From Pseudomonadota bacterium (GTDB taxonomy: Bacteria; Pseudomonadota; Gammaproteobacteria; Burkholderiales; Burkholderiaceae_C): a stretch of 64,000 nucleotides of DNA. The stretch is taken from positions 124,001 to 188,000 of the forward strand of contig JAIUPQ010000006.1 of assembly GCA_020161145.1 (NCBI GenBank), written 5' to 3'. A model generated the notes under the pieces. The model was given only the letters and a program-made list of their open reading frames with translations, had not been told where the DNA came from and searched no databases. Positions 47,843-56,560 of the stretch are shown piece after piece. Made by a program: the position numbers and the translations under genes. The number at the start of each line of letters is the position of its first letter. Within the stretch, counting starts at the first letter, position 1.

Positions 47843-48868
47843 CTACTCCAGCGGAAACTGCAAGGTGAACACGGTGTGGCCCGGCGCACTGTCCCAGGTG
47901 ACGGCGCCGTGGTGGCGCTGCACCAGCGCATGCACCATGGCCAGGCCCAGGCCAAAGCCGCCTTCGCGGCCACTGGCCAGGGGCTGGAACAGCCGCTCGC
48001 GCAGCGCCTCGGGGATGCCGGGACCGTTGTCGTGCACTTGCAATTCGAGTGCCAGCTTGTGGCGCTGGCGGTGCAAGGTCACCTGGCGCGCCGCCCGCGT
48101 GCGCAGCAAGATGTCGGCGTCGCCGGCTGCGATGCGCGGTGCCAGTGCCTGGGCGGCGTTGCGCACCAGGTTGAGCACCATTTGAATGAGCTGCTCGGCA
48201 TCGCCCTGCATGTCGGGCAGCGAGGCGTCGTAGTCGCGCCGGATGGCAAGGCCCTTCGGGAACTCGGCCACCATCAAGGCCCGCACGCGCTCGCAGGCCT
48301 CGTGGATATTGACCGGCGCCATGCGGCTGGCGTGGCGGTGCGGCGCCAGCAGGCGGTCGACCAGCGCCTGCAGGCGGTCGGCCTCGCCGATGATGACGTC
48401 GGTGTACTCGCGCAAGGCCGCGTCGGGCAGGTCCAGCGCCAGCAGTTGCGCCGCGCCGCGCAGGCCGCCCAGCGGGTTCTTGATCTCGTGCGCCAGGTTG
48501 CGCACCAGCTCGTGGGCACCCTGCGCGTCTTCGTCCTCGCGCGCCTGGCGGGCCCAGCGCGAGAGGTGGCTGGTTTCGGTCAGCTCCACCACCCACAGCC
48601 CGGCGTCGCCCTGCCCCACGCTGACCTGCACCGGCAGCGCACCGCCGCCCTGGTGCAGCGCCAGCAGTCGGGCGTCAAAGCGGCGGGCGTCCCAGGAGCC
48701 GGCGCGCAGGCTGGCCAGCGCCGTCTGCAGCAGCGCGCCGTCTTCCAGCGCCTCGGTCAATGGCGTGCCCAGCCAATGGCGGCGCGACAGTCCCGTGGCG
48801 GCCTCAAAGGCGGTGTTGACGAACCGGCAGCAACCAGCGTCATCGACCAGCGCCACCAGCGTGGCCAA
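47843..48868 (-). CDS. ntrB: Nitrogen sensor histidine kinase NtrB (GlnL)
   Basis: This soluble kinase of at least 341 residues has an N-terminal PAS domain (VDDAGCCRFVNTAFEAATGLSRRHWLG). The phospho-acceptor His 127 is in LAHEIKNPLGGLRGAAQLL, and an ATPase domain (HDNGPGIPEALRERLFQPLASGREGGFGLGLAM) follows. The earliest in-frame start is TTG 48868. The open frame reaches further up with PAS-like residues (AAWAALDHLA), so the true start could be a non-standard codon near 48900. It controls NtrC in response to GlnB status. Confidence 0.94.
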   Translation of the reverse strand: MATLVALVDDAGCCRFVNTAFEAATGLSRRHWLGTPLTEALEDGALLQTALASLRAGSWDARRFDARLLALHQGGGALPVQVSVGQGDAGLWVVELTETSHLSRWARQAREDEDAQGAHELVRNLAHEIKNPLGGLRGAAQLLALDLPDAALREYTDVIIGEADRLQALVDRLLAPHRHASRMAPVNIHEACERVRALMVAEFPKGLAIRRDYDASLPDMQGDAEQLIQMVLNLVRNAAQALAPRIAAGDADILLRTRAARQVTLHRQRHKLALELQVHDNGPGIPEALRERLFQPLASGREGGFGLGLAMVHALVQRHHGAVTWDSAPGHTVFTLQFPLE

Positions 48869-48900
48869 GTGGTCGAGCGCGGCCCAGGCGGCGCTGGGGG

Positions 48901-49401
48901 TCAGAGCTTGCCGAGCTCGCGCTTGATGGCGGCGACGTCGGCTTCCTTGCGGCTGATGGCGGCCTTCATGTCAGCCACGCGATCCTGGTACTTCTGGTAG
49001 TTGCGCTCGTCGCCCCGGCGTTCGGGTTCGCCGTCGTTGTAGTCTTTGCGCAGCGCGTCGAGCTGGCCTTGCTCGTTGCGCAGTTCGGTCTCCAGGATGC
49101 GGCGGGCATCGGTGTCCCGGGCGCGCTGGTCAGCGACATCGACCCGCATCTCGGCCGAGCGTGCCGCGCTGGCCGCCGCCATCTGCTGCCCCGATGCTGC
49201 CCGCGCGCGCGGCGCGGCGATGGTCACCGGCACCTGCACCTCCATGGGCTTGCAGCCCTTGGCCTGGGCGTCGCGCGCCGAGATGGTGTTGGTGAACTCG
49301 GGGCCGGGGCATTGGTAGAACACCCCGCCGCTCTGCGCGGCCGCACCCGCTGCCGCCGCGCAGGCGACCAGGCCGGCAAGGAGGACGCTCGATGGCTTCA
49401 T
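48901..49401 (-). CDS. DUF4124-type exported protein
   Basis: This 166-residue protein has a signal peptide (LLAGLVACAAAAGAAAQ). A short beta-rich GVFYQCPGPEFTNTISARDAQAKGCKPMEV of DUF4124 type with a Cys pair is followed by a charged coiled coil (RRILETELRNEQGQLDALRKDYN). Proteins of this type commonly stand between glnA and ntrB in Burkholderiales, but their role is unknown. Its 3' end lies close to the ntrB coding start. Confidence 0.8.
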   Translation of the reverse strand: MKPSSVLLAGLVACAAAAGAAAQSGGVFYQCPGPEFTNTISARDAQAKGCKPMEVQVPVTIAAPRARAASGQQMAAASAARSAEMRVDVADQRARDTDARRILETELRNEQGQLDALRKDYNDGEPERRGDERNYQKYQDRVADMKAAISRKEADVAAIKRELGKL

Positions 49402-49456
49402 GCCCGAATTGTCGCCCCAAACCGGCCCGAGGGGTCAGGCCGAGAAGCGGGCCAAC

Positions 49457-50914
49457 TCAGGCCTTTCTTGCCAGTCGCGAGTGGGCGCGGCCCCAGAAGA
49501 AATAGATGGCCAGCCCAATGAGCAGCCAGCCACCCAGCCGGGTCCAGGTCACCAGCGGCAGGCCCAGCATCAGCAGCAGGCACGAGGCAATGCCTGCCAG
49601 CGGCACCCAGGGCGCCCCCGGCACGCGGAAGGGCCGGTGCATGTTGGCCTCGCTTTTGCGCAGGTAGATCACCGCCCCGCAGACCAGGATGAAGGCGAAC
49701 AAGGTGCCGATGCTGACCATCTCGCCCAGGATGCCGATGGGGGTGAACGCCGCCACGACGGCCACCACCACGCCGATCATCAACTGGCTGGCATACGGCG
49801 TGTGCAGCCGGGGGTGGACGCGCGAGAACAGGTCAGGCAGCAGACCGTCGCGCGACATGGTGAAGAAGATGCGGCTCTGTCCATACAGCAGCACCAGGAT
49901 GACGGTGGTCAGGCCCGCAATGGCGCCCAGCTTGATGGCCAGCGTGAACCAGCCCACACCGATGGCGTCCACGCCTTTGGCGATGGGGTCGGGCACGTCC
50001 AGCTGGGTGTAAGGCACCAGCCCGGTGAGCACGGCGGCCACGGCGATGTAGAGCAAGGTGCAGATGGTCAGCGAGCCCAGAATGCCCACCGGCATGTCGC
50101 GCTGCGGGTTGCGCGCCTCCTGCGCGGCGGTGGAGACGGCATCAAAACCGATGAAGGCAAAGAACACCACGGCCGCGCCGCGCAGGATGCCGCTGGCGCC
50201 GTAGTGGCCGAACTCACCCGTGTTGTCCGGGATGAACGGATGCCAGTTGGCGCTGGAGACGTAAAACGCCCCCAGCCCGATGAAGGCCAGCACGACCGCC
50301 AGCTTGATGACCACCATGACGTTGTTGAGCTTGGCCGACTCCTTGGTGCCGAACATCAGCAGCACGGTGAGCAGCAGCACGATGAAGGCCGCCGGCAGGT
50401 TGGCCACGCCGTGCACTTCGACGCCGCTGGCCAGCTTGAAGACGGTGCCCGGCGCGGCGGCGTATTCGGGCGGAAAGTCCAGCCCCACGTTGTGCAGCAG
50501 GCTGACCACATAGCCCGACCAGCCCACGGCCACGGTGGCCGCGCCCATGGCGTATTCCAGAATCAAGTCCCAGCCGATGATCCAGGCGAACAGCTCGCCC
50601 AGCGTGGCATAGGTGTAGGTGTAGCTGCTGCCGCTGATGGGAATCAGCGCCGCCAGTTCGGCATAGCACAGCCCCACGAACGCGCAGGCAATGCCCCCCA
50701 GCACGAACGACAACATGATGCCGGGCCCGGCGTACTGCGCCGCCGCCGTGCCCGTCAGCACGAAGATGCCGGCGCCGATGATGGCGCCTATGCCCATGGC
50801 CGTGATGGACCACGGGCCCAGCGACTTGGTCAGGCGGTGGGCCTCACCGTCGCCGCCGCGGATGATGTCCTGCACGCTCTTGCGCGCCATCAACGAGTGT
50901 TGTGCCATCTGCAC
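49457..50914 (-). CDS. APC-family amino acid permease
   Basis: This 485-residue inner-membrane transporter has twelve predicted spans. It carries the APC hallmarks GPWSITAMGIGAIIGAGIFVLTGTAAAQYAGPG and AFVGLCYAELAALIPISGSSYTYTYATLGE, and resembles cationic amino acid permeases of the CAT/YfnA branch. It lies between glnA and the DUF4124-ntrB-ntrC genes on the same strand, separated from glnA by a terminator, so nitrogen-regulated uptake is a reasonable inference. Confidence 0.9.
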   Translation of the reverse strand: MQMAQHSLMARKSVQDIIRGGDGEAHRLTKSLGPWSITAMGIGAIIGAGIFVLTGTAAAQYAGPGIMLSFVLGGIACAFVGLCYAELAALIPISGSSYTYTYATLGELFAWIIGWDLILEYAMGAATVAVGWSGYVVSLLHNVGLDFPPEYAAAPGTVFKLASGVEVHGVANLPAAFIVLLLTVLLMFGTKESAKLNNVMVVIKLAVVLAFIGLGAFYVSSANWHPFIPDNTGEFGHYGASGILRGAAVVFFAFIGFDAVSTAAQEARNPQRDMPVGILGSLTICTLLYIAVAAVLTGLVPYTQLDVPDPIAKGVDAIGVGWFTLAIKLGAIAGLTTVILVLLYGQSRIFFTMSRDGLLPDLFSRVHPRLHTPYASQLMIGVVVAVVAAFTPIGILGEMVSIGTLFAFILVCGAVIYLRKSEANMHRPFRVPGAPWVPLAGIASCLLLMLGLPLVTWTRLGGWLLIGLAIYFFWGRAHSRLARKA

Positions 50915-51000
50915 TCTCCTTTGTGGTTGTGCCCCAGGGGCCAGCCCACGCTACGCCTGCGCCTGCGCGGGCCCCATTGGTGCAAACCCCAGACGTAACA

Positions 51001-51023
51001 AAACCGCCCTCGGGCGGTTTTTT
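51001..51023 (-). terminator. Intrinsic terminator downstream of glnA
   Basis: AAACCGCCC, TC, GGGCGGTTT form a strong GC hairpin with a T-run on both sides. On the minus strand, where glnA is read, the stem is followed by TTTTG. It lies 44 bases beyond the glnA stop and ahead of the permease gene, so it should end most glnA transcripts. Confidence 0.85.
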
Positions 51024-51066
51024 ATGGTTGCATTTGAGCGGGCCTCAATCGCGCCCGCCGCCACGC

Positions 51067-52482
51067 TCAGAGCGCGTAATACATGTCGAACTCCACCGGG
51101 TGCGTGGCCATGCGGAAGCGCTGCACCTCCTGCATCTTGAGGTCGATGTAGGCGTCCAGATAGGTGTCGGTGAACACACCGCCCTTGGTCAGGAAGGCGC
51201 GGTCCTTGTCCAGGTACTCCAGCGCCTGATCCAGGCTGTGGCAGACGGTGGGGATCTTGGCGTCTTCCTCGGGCGGCAGGTGGTACAGATCCTTGGTGGC
51301 GGCCTCGCCCGGATGGATCTTGTTCTCCACCCCGTCCAGGCCCGCCATCAGCAGCGCGGCAAACGCCAGATAGGGGTTGGCTGAAGGATCGGGGAAGCGC
51401 GCCTCGATGCGGCGGCCCTTGGGGTTGGCCACATAGGGGATGCGGATCGACGCCGAGCGGTTCTTGGCCGAATAGGCCAGCTTGACCGGCGCCTCAAAAC
51501 CAGGCACCAGCCGCTTGTAGCTGTTGGTGCCGGGGTTGGTGATGGCGTTGAGCGCCCGGGCGTGCTTGATGATGCCGCCGATGTAGTACAGCGCGAACTC
51601 CGACAGGCCCGCATAGCCGTCGCCGGCGAACAGGTTCTTGCCGTCCTTCCACACGCTCTGGTGCACGTGCATGCCCGAGCCGTTGTCGCCCACGATGGGC
51701 TTGGGCATGAAGGTGGCCGTCTTGCCGTAGGCGTGGGCCACGTTGACGATGATGTACTTCTGCAACTGCAGCCAGTCGGCGCGCTGCACCATGGAGCTGA
51801 ACCGCGTGCCAATCTCCATCTGGCCGGCGTTGGCCACCTCGTGGTGGTGCACCTCGACGGGAATGCCCATCTGCTCGAGGATCAGGCACATCTCCGAGCG
51901 CATGTCCTGGCCCGAATCCACCGGCGGCACCGGAAAGTAGCCGCCCTTGACCGTGGGGCGGTAACCGGTATTGCCGTGCTCGTACTGCTTGCCGGTGTTC
52001 CAGGCACCCTCCTCGGCCTCGATCTTGAAGAACGCGCCGCCCATCTCGTTGCCCCAGCGCACGCTGTCGAAGACGAAGAACTCGGGCTCGGGGCCGAAGT
52101 AGGCCACGTCGCCCAGGCCCGAGGCCTTCATGTACGCCTCGGCCCGCTTGGCCAGGCTGCGCGGGTCGCGCTCATAGGGCTTGCCGTCGGTGGGGTCGAT
52201 CACGTCGCAGCTGAGGATCAGCGTGGGCTCCTCGAAGAACGGATCCACGTTGGCCGTGTTCGGGTCCGGCATCAGCAGCATGTCCGACGCCTCGATGCCC
52301 TTCCAGCCCGCGATGGACGAGCCATCAAACGCATGGCCGCTCTCGAACTTCTCCTCGTCGAAGTGCGAGATGGGCACCGACACGTGGTGCTCTTTGCCGC
52401 GCGTGTCGGTGAAGCGGAAGTCGACGAACTTGATCTCGTTCTCGCTGACCATCTTCATGACGTCAGCCACAGTCTTGGCCAT
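51067..52482 (-). CDS. glnA: Glutamine synthetase type I
   Basis: This 471-residue enzyme joins ammonia and glutamate with ATP. It carries [17 protein letters not shown], the ATP/metal stretch [42 protein letters not shown], and [21 protein letters not shown]. The adenylylation Tyr is residue 400 in [10 protein letters not shown], so GlnE-type control is expected. ATG 52482 follows AGGAGAG. A sigma-54 promoter and an NtrC dyad lie upstream and the regulators ntrB-ntrC lie downstream. Confidence 0.97.
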   Translation of the reverse strand: MAKTVADVMKMVSENEIKFVDFRFTDTRGKEHHVSVPISHFDEEKFESGHAFDGSSIAGWKGIEASDMLLMPDPNTANVDPFFEEPTLILSCDVIDPTDGKPYERDPRSLAKRAEAYMKASGLGDVAYFGPEPEFFVFDSVRWGNEMGGAFFKIEAEEGAWNTGKQYEHGNTGYRPTVKGGYFPVPPVDSGQDMRSEMCLILEQMGIPVEVHHHEVANAGQMEIGTRFSSMVQRADWLQLQKYIIVNVAHAYGKTATFMPKPIVGDNGSGMHVHQSVWKDGKNLFAGDGYAGLSEFALYYIGGIIKHARALNAITNPGTNSYKRLVPGFEAPVKLAYSAKNRSASIRIPYVANPKGRRIEARFPDPSANPYLAFAALLMAGLDGVENKIHPGEAATKDLYHLPPEEDAKIPTVCHSLDQALEYLDKDRAFLTKGGVFTDTYLDAYIDLKMQEVQRFRMATHPVEFDMYYAL

Positions 52483-52549
52483 GAGGCGCTCTCCTGAATC
52501 GAAACAAAAATCGGCGCAAGCTGGGCAGCGCGCCGGGTGGTGTGTTCTT

Positions 52550-52565
52550 AGCGAATAGCGTGCCA
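52550..52565 (-). promoter_or_regulatory. Sigma-54 promoter of glnA
   Basis: On the minus strand TGGCACGCTATTCGCT gives GG and GC separated by exactly 10 bases, matching TGGCAC-N5-TTGC(A/T) except for one C in the -12 half. Transcription would start near 52538, about 56 bases before the glnA ATG. Confidence 0.7.
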
Positions 52566-52637
52566 ACCCCGCTCACCGACGGCAGCGCGCTGTGCGCCAG
52601 GGCAGCGCCCCATTGTGGCGCAGATTGATGGTGCAGC

Positions 52638-52652
52638 GCACCAAAGCGGTGC
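52638..52652 (-). promoter_or_regulatory. NtrC binding site upstream of glnA
   Basis: GCACC-AAAGC-GGTGC is a perfect match to the NtrC dyad GCACC-N5-GGTGC. Its centre lies about 107 bases upstream of the inferred start, close to the position of the strong NtrC sites at Escherichia coli glnAp2. A half-matching TGGTGCA (52628-52634) next to it may be a second, weaker site. Confidence 0.72.
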
Positions 52653-52711
52653 GGACGGCGGGCTGTGTCGGGTCGTCGGCGGGGCACCCATTTGAAGGGC
52701 TGCCGTTGCCC

Positions 52712-53626
52712 TCATTCCTCCATGGACCCCCACTTGCGCTGCGTCACGTAGGTCAACAGGTAGTCGGCAAATGCCCGCGCGGCGGGCGGAATCACGCGAT
52801 CCTGCCGGGCCAGCAGGTAGAACTTGCGCCGCACGATGGGCGTGCCCAGTGGCCGGGTTTCGAGCCCGTACAGGTTGACCAGGGAGCGGGCGTAGGGCAG
52901 GCAAACCGTCACGCCGATGCCGGCACTCACCAGGCTCAGTGCCGTGGTCATGAAGGCCACTTCCTTGGCGGGTGCGAGCGTCAACTGGTCGGATGCGGCC
53001 AGCAGGTCGCGACGCAGCAGCTGCGTGTACGCGCCCTCCAGCGAAATGACGGGGTGCTGCAGAAACTGCGTCCAGGTCAGGCGCTTGAACCGGGTCAGAG
53101 GGTGGCCCTGCGCCAGCACCGCCACGAACGGCATGTCGAACAGCGGTTGGGCCGCAATGTCCTGGCTCGCGGGGCGCTCGGGCCCGATGCCGAAATCCAC
53201 CTCGCCGCTGTGCACCTTGGGCAGCACTTCATCCACCTTGCAGTCTGAAAGATGGACGTCGATGCCCGGATGCTGCTTGGTGAACGAGCCCACGACATCG
53301 GCCAACAAGGTGCAGGCCATCAGCTGCGGCGCGGCGATACGCACGACGCCCGACTTGAGCGCCTTGAGATCGGTGATCGCCCGCAAGGCCTCGTCCAGGT
53401 CTTGCAGGATGCGCGCGGTCAGCGGCAGAAACGCCTTGCCCACGCCGGACAGCTCCACCTTGCGCGTGGTGCGATGGACGATCTGCACGCCCAGCGCCTG
53501 CTCCAGCTCCTTGATCAGCCCACTGAGCGTGGATTGGGTGATGTGCAGGTCTGCGGCGGCCTGGGTGAAGCTGCCCAGTTGGGCCACCGTGACGAAGGCA
53601 CGCAGTTGGCGCAGGGTTATGTTCAT
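52712..53626 (-). CDS. LysR-family transcriptional regulator of the homogentisate cluster
   Basis: This 304-residue regulator has an N-terminal winged helix-turn-helix (LRQLRAFVTVAQLGSFTQAAADLHITQSTLSGLIKELEQALG) and a periplasmic-binding-protein-like effector domain beginning VRIAAPQLMACTLLADVVG. It is divergent from the AAHS transporter and hmgA-fahA, the classic layout for a LysR activator of a catabolic operon. ATG 53626 is chosen because the family start MNITLRQLRAF is there. The inducer is probably homogentisate or a related ring acid, by inference only. Confidence 0.92.
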   Translation of the reverse strand: MNITLRQLRAFVTVAQLGSFTQAAADLHITQSTLSGLIKELEQALGVQIVHRTTRKVELSGVGKAFLPLTARILQDLDEALRAITDLKALKSGVVRIAAPQLMACTLLADVVGSFTKQHPGIDVHLSDCKVDEVLPKVHSGEVDFGIGPERPASQDIAAQPLFDMPFVAVLAQGHPLTRFKRLTWTQFLQHPVISLEGAYTQLLRRDLLAASDQLTLAPAKEVAFMTTALSLVSAGIGVTVCLPYARSLVNLYGLETRPLGTPIVRRKFYLLARQDRVIPPAARAFADYLLTYVTQRKWGSMEE

Positions 53627-53671
53627 CGGATATCCCAATAAATTGATTGAAAAAATCCATTTGCCCGATAA

Positions 53672-53701
53672 GACAATTGTCCGTCCAATGCAGCCGGACA
53701 A
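53672..53701. promoter_or_regulatory. Candidate LysR operator in the divergent intergenic region
   Basis: Within an AT-rich gap TTGTCCG (53677-53683) and CGGACAA (53695-53701) form a perfect 7-bp dyad with an 11-base spacer. The overlapping GACAATTGTC (53672-53681) is a palindrome of its own. Two overlapping dyads between divergent regulator and target genes fit a LysR recognition and activation site. Confidence 0.5.
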
Positions 53702-53718
53702 CGAATTTGGAGACAGGC

Positions 53719-53835
53719 ATGTTCACTGACCCGATGCGGCGCGCACAGGCGCACGCGTATTCCAGACGCCTTGGTGCCGGCCGCGCTCTGCCGGCTGCCG
53801 CGCCGCACGACTGCGCCGGAGGCCTCTCAGCATGA
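53719..53835 (+). CDS. Possible 38-residue leader peptide coupled to the transporter gene
   Basis: ATG 53719 follows GGAG by six bases and opens a 38-codon frame whose TGA overlaps the transporter ATG (ATGA). The peptide starts MFTDPMRRAQ and ends CAGGLSA. It has no known motif. Coupling and a good ribosome-binding site suggest real translation, but it could be a chance frame. Confidence 0.35.
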   Translation: MFTDPMRRAQAHAYSRRLGAGRALPAAAPHDCAGGLSA

Positions 53836-55199
53836 GCACCGCGCAGTCCATCGACATCCCCTTTGTCATCGACCGCAACAAGGTCAGCGCCAGCCAACTG
53901 TGGATCCTGGTCATGGTGGGCATCACCGTGCTCATGGACGGCTTCGACGTGCAGGCCATGGGCTATGTGGCGCCGGCCATCATCAAGGACTGGGGCGTCA
54001 GCAAGGCCGAGCTGGGCCCCGTGTTCGGCGCGGGCCTCCTGGGCATGCTGGTGGGTTCGCTGACGCTCAGCGTGCTGGCCGACAAGATCGGGCGCCGTCC
54101 GGTGCTGATCTGGGCCACGGTCTTTTTCGCGCTGTGCATGCTGGCCACCACGCACGTCACGACGATCCCCCAGCTGCAGGCCATCCGGTTCATCACCGGC
54201 CTGGGCCTGGGCGCCATCATGCCCAACGCCATGGCGCTGGCGGGTGAGTTCAGCCCCAAAAGCAAGCGCGTCACGCTGATGATGCTGGTCTCCTGCGGCT
54301 ACACCGTGGGCGCCATGCTGGGCGGCTTGCTGTCGGCCTGGATGATCCCGGCCTGGGGCTGGCAGTCGGTCTTCTATCTGGGCGGGGTGTTTCCGCTGCT
54401 GATGGCCGTGGTGATGTACTTCTTCCTGCCCGAGTCCATGCAGTTTCTGGTGCTCAAGGGGCGCCGGCTGGACGCCGTCGCCAGGACGCTGCGCAAGGTC
54501 GATCCGGCGTTGCAGATCGACGCCGGCACGCGCTACAGCGTCCCGGAGGCCAGGCACAGCGGCGCCCCGGTGGTGGAGCTGTTCCGCCAGGGCCGTGGTG
54601 CTGCCACGGTACTGCTGTGGGTCGTGAACTTCATGAACCTGCTGAACCTGTACTTCCTGTCGAGCTGGCTGCCCACCATTGCCACGGGTGCGGGCCTGTC
54701 CACCTCGACGGCGGTGTTGGTGGGCACGGCGTTGCAGGCCGGCGGGGTGCTGGGCACGCTGCTGATGGGCCCGGCCATTGACCGTTTTGGCTTCTTCAAG
54801 GTGCTGGTGCCCTGCCTCGCCGTGGCCGCGCTCACCATCACGATGATTGGACAGCCCAGCATCGCGCTACCCATGCTGTTCCTGGTGGTGGCGGTCACCG
54901 GCTTTGCCATCATCGGTGGCCAGCCGGCGGTCAATGCGCTGGCGGCCACCTACTACCCGACCGCGCTGCGTTCCACCGGCGTGGGCTGGAGCCTGGGCAT
55001 CGGCCGCTTTGGCTCCATCGTGGGCCCGGTGCTGGGCGGCGCGCTGATCCAGCTGCAGTGGACCAATGCCCAGATCTTCACGGCCATGGCAGCGCCGGTG
55101 GTGATCTCGGTGGTGATGCTGCTGCTGTTCGCCGGCGCTGCCAGGAGCAGTCCGTTGACGCCCGCCAAACCGGGGGACGACGTCGCGCTCGGGCATTGA
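53832..55199 (+). CDS. MFS transporter, aromatic acid:H+ symporter (AAHS) type
   Basis: This 455-residue inner-membrane protein has twelve spans. The AAHS signature [23 protein letters not shown], the loop [13 protein letters not shown] and [13 protein letters not shown] are as in PcaK/MhpT-type importers of benzoates and phenylacetates. It is the first full gene of the hmgA-fahA operon and probably brings in homogentisate, hydroxyphenylacetate or a related acid. GGAGG precedes the ATG. Confidence 0.92.
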   Translation: MSTAQSIDIPFVIDRNKVSASQLWILVMVGITVLMDGFDVQAMGYVAPAIIKDWGVSKAELGPVFGAGLLGMLVGSLTLSVLADKIGRRPVLIWATVFFALCMLATTHVTTIPQLQAIRFITGLGLGAIMPNAMALAGEFSPKSKRVTLMMLVSCGYTVGAMLGGLLSAWMIPAWGWQSVFYLGGVFPLLMAVVMYFFLPESMQFLVLKGRRLDAVARTLRKVDPALQIDAGTRYSVPEARHSGAPVVELFRQGRGAATVLLWVVNFMNLLNLYFLSSWLPTIATGAGLSTSTAVLVGTALQAGGVLGTLLMGPAIDRFGFFKVLVPCLAVAALTITMIGQPSIALPMLFLVVAVTGFAIIGGQPAVNALAATYYPTALRSTGVGWSLGIGRFGSIVGPVLGGALIQLQWTNAQIFTAMAAPVVISVVMLLLFAGAARSSPLTPAKPGDDVALGH

Positions 55200-55252
55200 C
55201 CCAGGCAACCCGAACCACCCATCCACCCCGCTGTCTGAGCAAGGAGCAACAC

Positions 55253-56542
55253 ATGAGCACACCGACTGAGCTGCGCTATCTGCACGGCCTGGGCAACGAA
55301 TTGGCCAGCGAGGCGCTGCCCGGCGCGTTGCCAACCGAGCAGAACTCCCCCCAGCAGTGCCCCTACGGCCTGTACGCCGAGCAGCTCTCGGGCACGGCGT
55401 TCACCGTGCCGCGTCACGTCAACCGGCGCTCGTGGCTGTACCGCATCCGGCCCTCGGCCATGCACCAGCCCTTCGCGCGCATCGGCAACGGCAGGCTGGT
55501 CAGCGATTTCAGCGCGGCCGAGGCCTCGCCCAACCAGCTGCGCTGGAGCCCCTTGCCGCTGCCCAGCGAGCCGACCGACTTCCTTCAGGGCCTGGTCACC
55601 ATGGCCGGCAACGCCCACATCGCCATCCATCTGTATGCGGCCAACCAGTCCATGGGCCGCCGCGCGTTCTACAACGCCGACGCGCAGATGCTGATCGTGC
55701 CGCAGCAAGGCCGGCTGCGCGTGGTCACCGAGTTCGGCCGGATCGACGCCGAGCCGCAGGAGATCGTGCTGATCCCGCGCGGCATCCGCTTTCGCGTCGA
55801 GCTGCCCGACGGCGAGGCGCGCGGCTACGTCTGCGAGAACTTCGGCGCCGACCTGCGGCTGCCGGACCTGGGCGTCATCGGCTCCAACGGCCTGGCGGCG
55901 GCGCGCCATTTCGAGATACCCGTCGCCTGGTACGAAGACGTCGAGGGCGAGCACGAACTGATTGCCAGGTTCAGCGGCAACCTGTGGCACGCCAGGATGG
56001 ACCACTCGCCCTTCGACGTGGTGGCCTGGCAGGGCAACCACCTGCCGTGCAAATACGACCTGCGGCGCTACAACACCATCGGCTCCATCAGCCACGACCA
56101 CCCCGACCCCAGCATCTTCCTGGTGCTGGGCGCGCCTTCGGCGGTGCCGGGCGTCGACACGCTGGACTTCGTCATCTTCCCGCCGCGCACGCTGGCCATG
56201 GCACACACCTTCCGTCCGCCCTGGTTCCACCGCAACATCGCCAGCGAGTTCATGGGCCTGATCCATGGCGTCTACGACGCCAAGGCCGAAGGCTTCTCGC
56301 CCGGCGGCTGCAGCCTGCACAACAGCTTCACCGGCCACGGGCCCGATGCCCAGACCTTCGAGACGGCCTCCACGCGCAACATCGACGCACCCGACTACAT
56401 CAAAGACACCATGGCCTTCATGTTCGAGACCCCGACGCCGCTGATCCCCACGCCCTACGCCCTGCAGTCGCCGCAGTTGCAGCGCGACTATGCGCAGTGC
56501 TGGCATGGGCTGAAGAAACACTTCAACCCCGATCGCAAGTAA
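55253..56542 (+). CDS. hmgA: Homogentisate 1,2-dioxygenase
   Basis: This 429-residue iron enzyme opens the ring of homogentisate to maleylacetoacetate. It begins [21 protein letters not shown]. The iron ligands lie in [19 protein letters not shown] (His, Glu) and in the region [15 protein letters not shown] (His). Length is normal. AAGGAG precedes ATG 55253. It lies between the AAHS transporter and fahA, forming the lower tyrosine and phenylalanine degradation route. Confidence 0.97.
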   Translation: MSTPTELRYLHGLGNELASEALPGALPTEQNSPQQCPYGLYAEQLSGTAFTVPRHVNRRSWLYRIRPSAMHQPFARIGNGRLVSDFSAAEASPNQLRWSPLPLPSEPTDFLQGLVTMAGNAHIAIHLYAANQSMGRRAFYNADAQMLIVPQQGRLRVVTEFGRIDAEPQEIVLIPRGIRFRVELPDGEARGYVCENFGADLRLPDLGVIGSNGLAAARHFEIPVAWYEDVEGEHELIARFSGNLWHARMDHSPFDVVAWQGNHLPCKYDLRRYNTIGSISHDHPDPSIFLVLGAPSAVPGVDTLDFVIFPPRTLAMAHTFRPPWFHRNIASEFMGLIHGVYDAKAEGFSPGGCSLHNSFTGHGPDAQTFETASTRNIDAPDYIKDTMAFMFETPTPLIPTPYALQSPQLQRDYAQCWHGLKKHFNPDRK

Positions 56543-56560
56543 GCGCAGGACACGCCGCAG

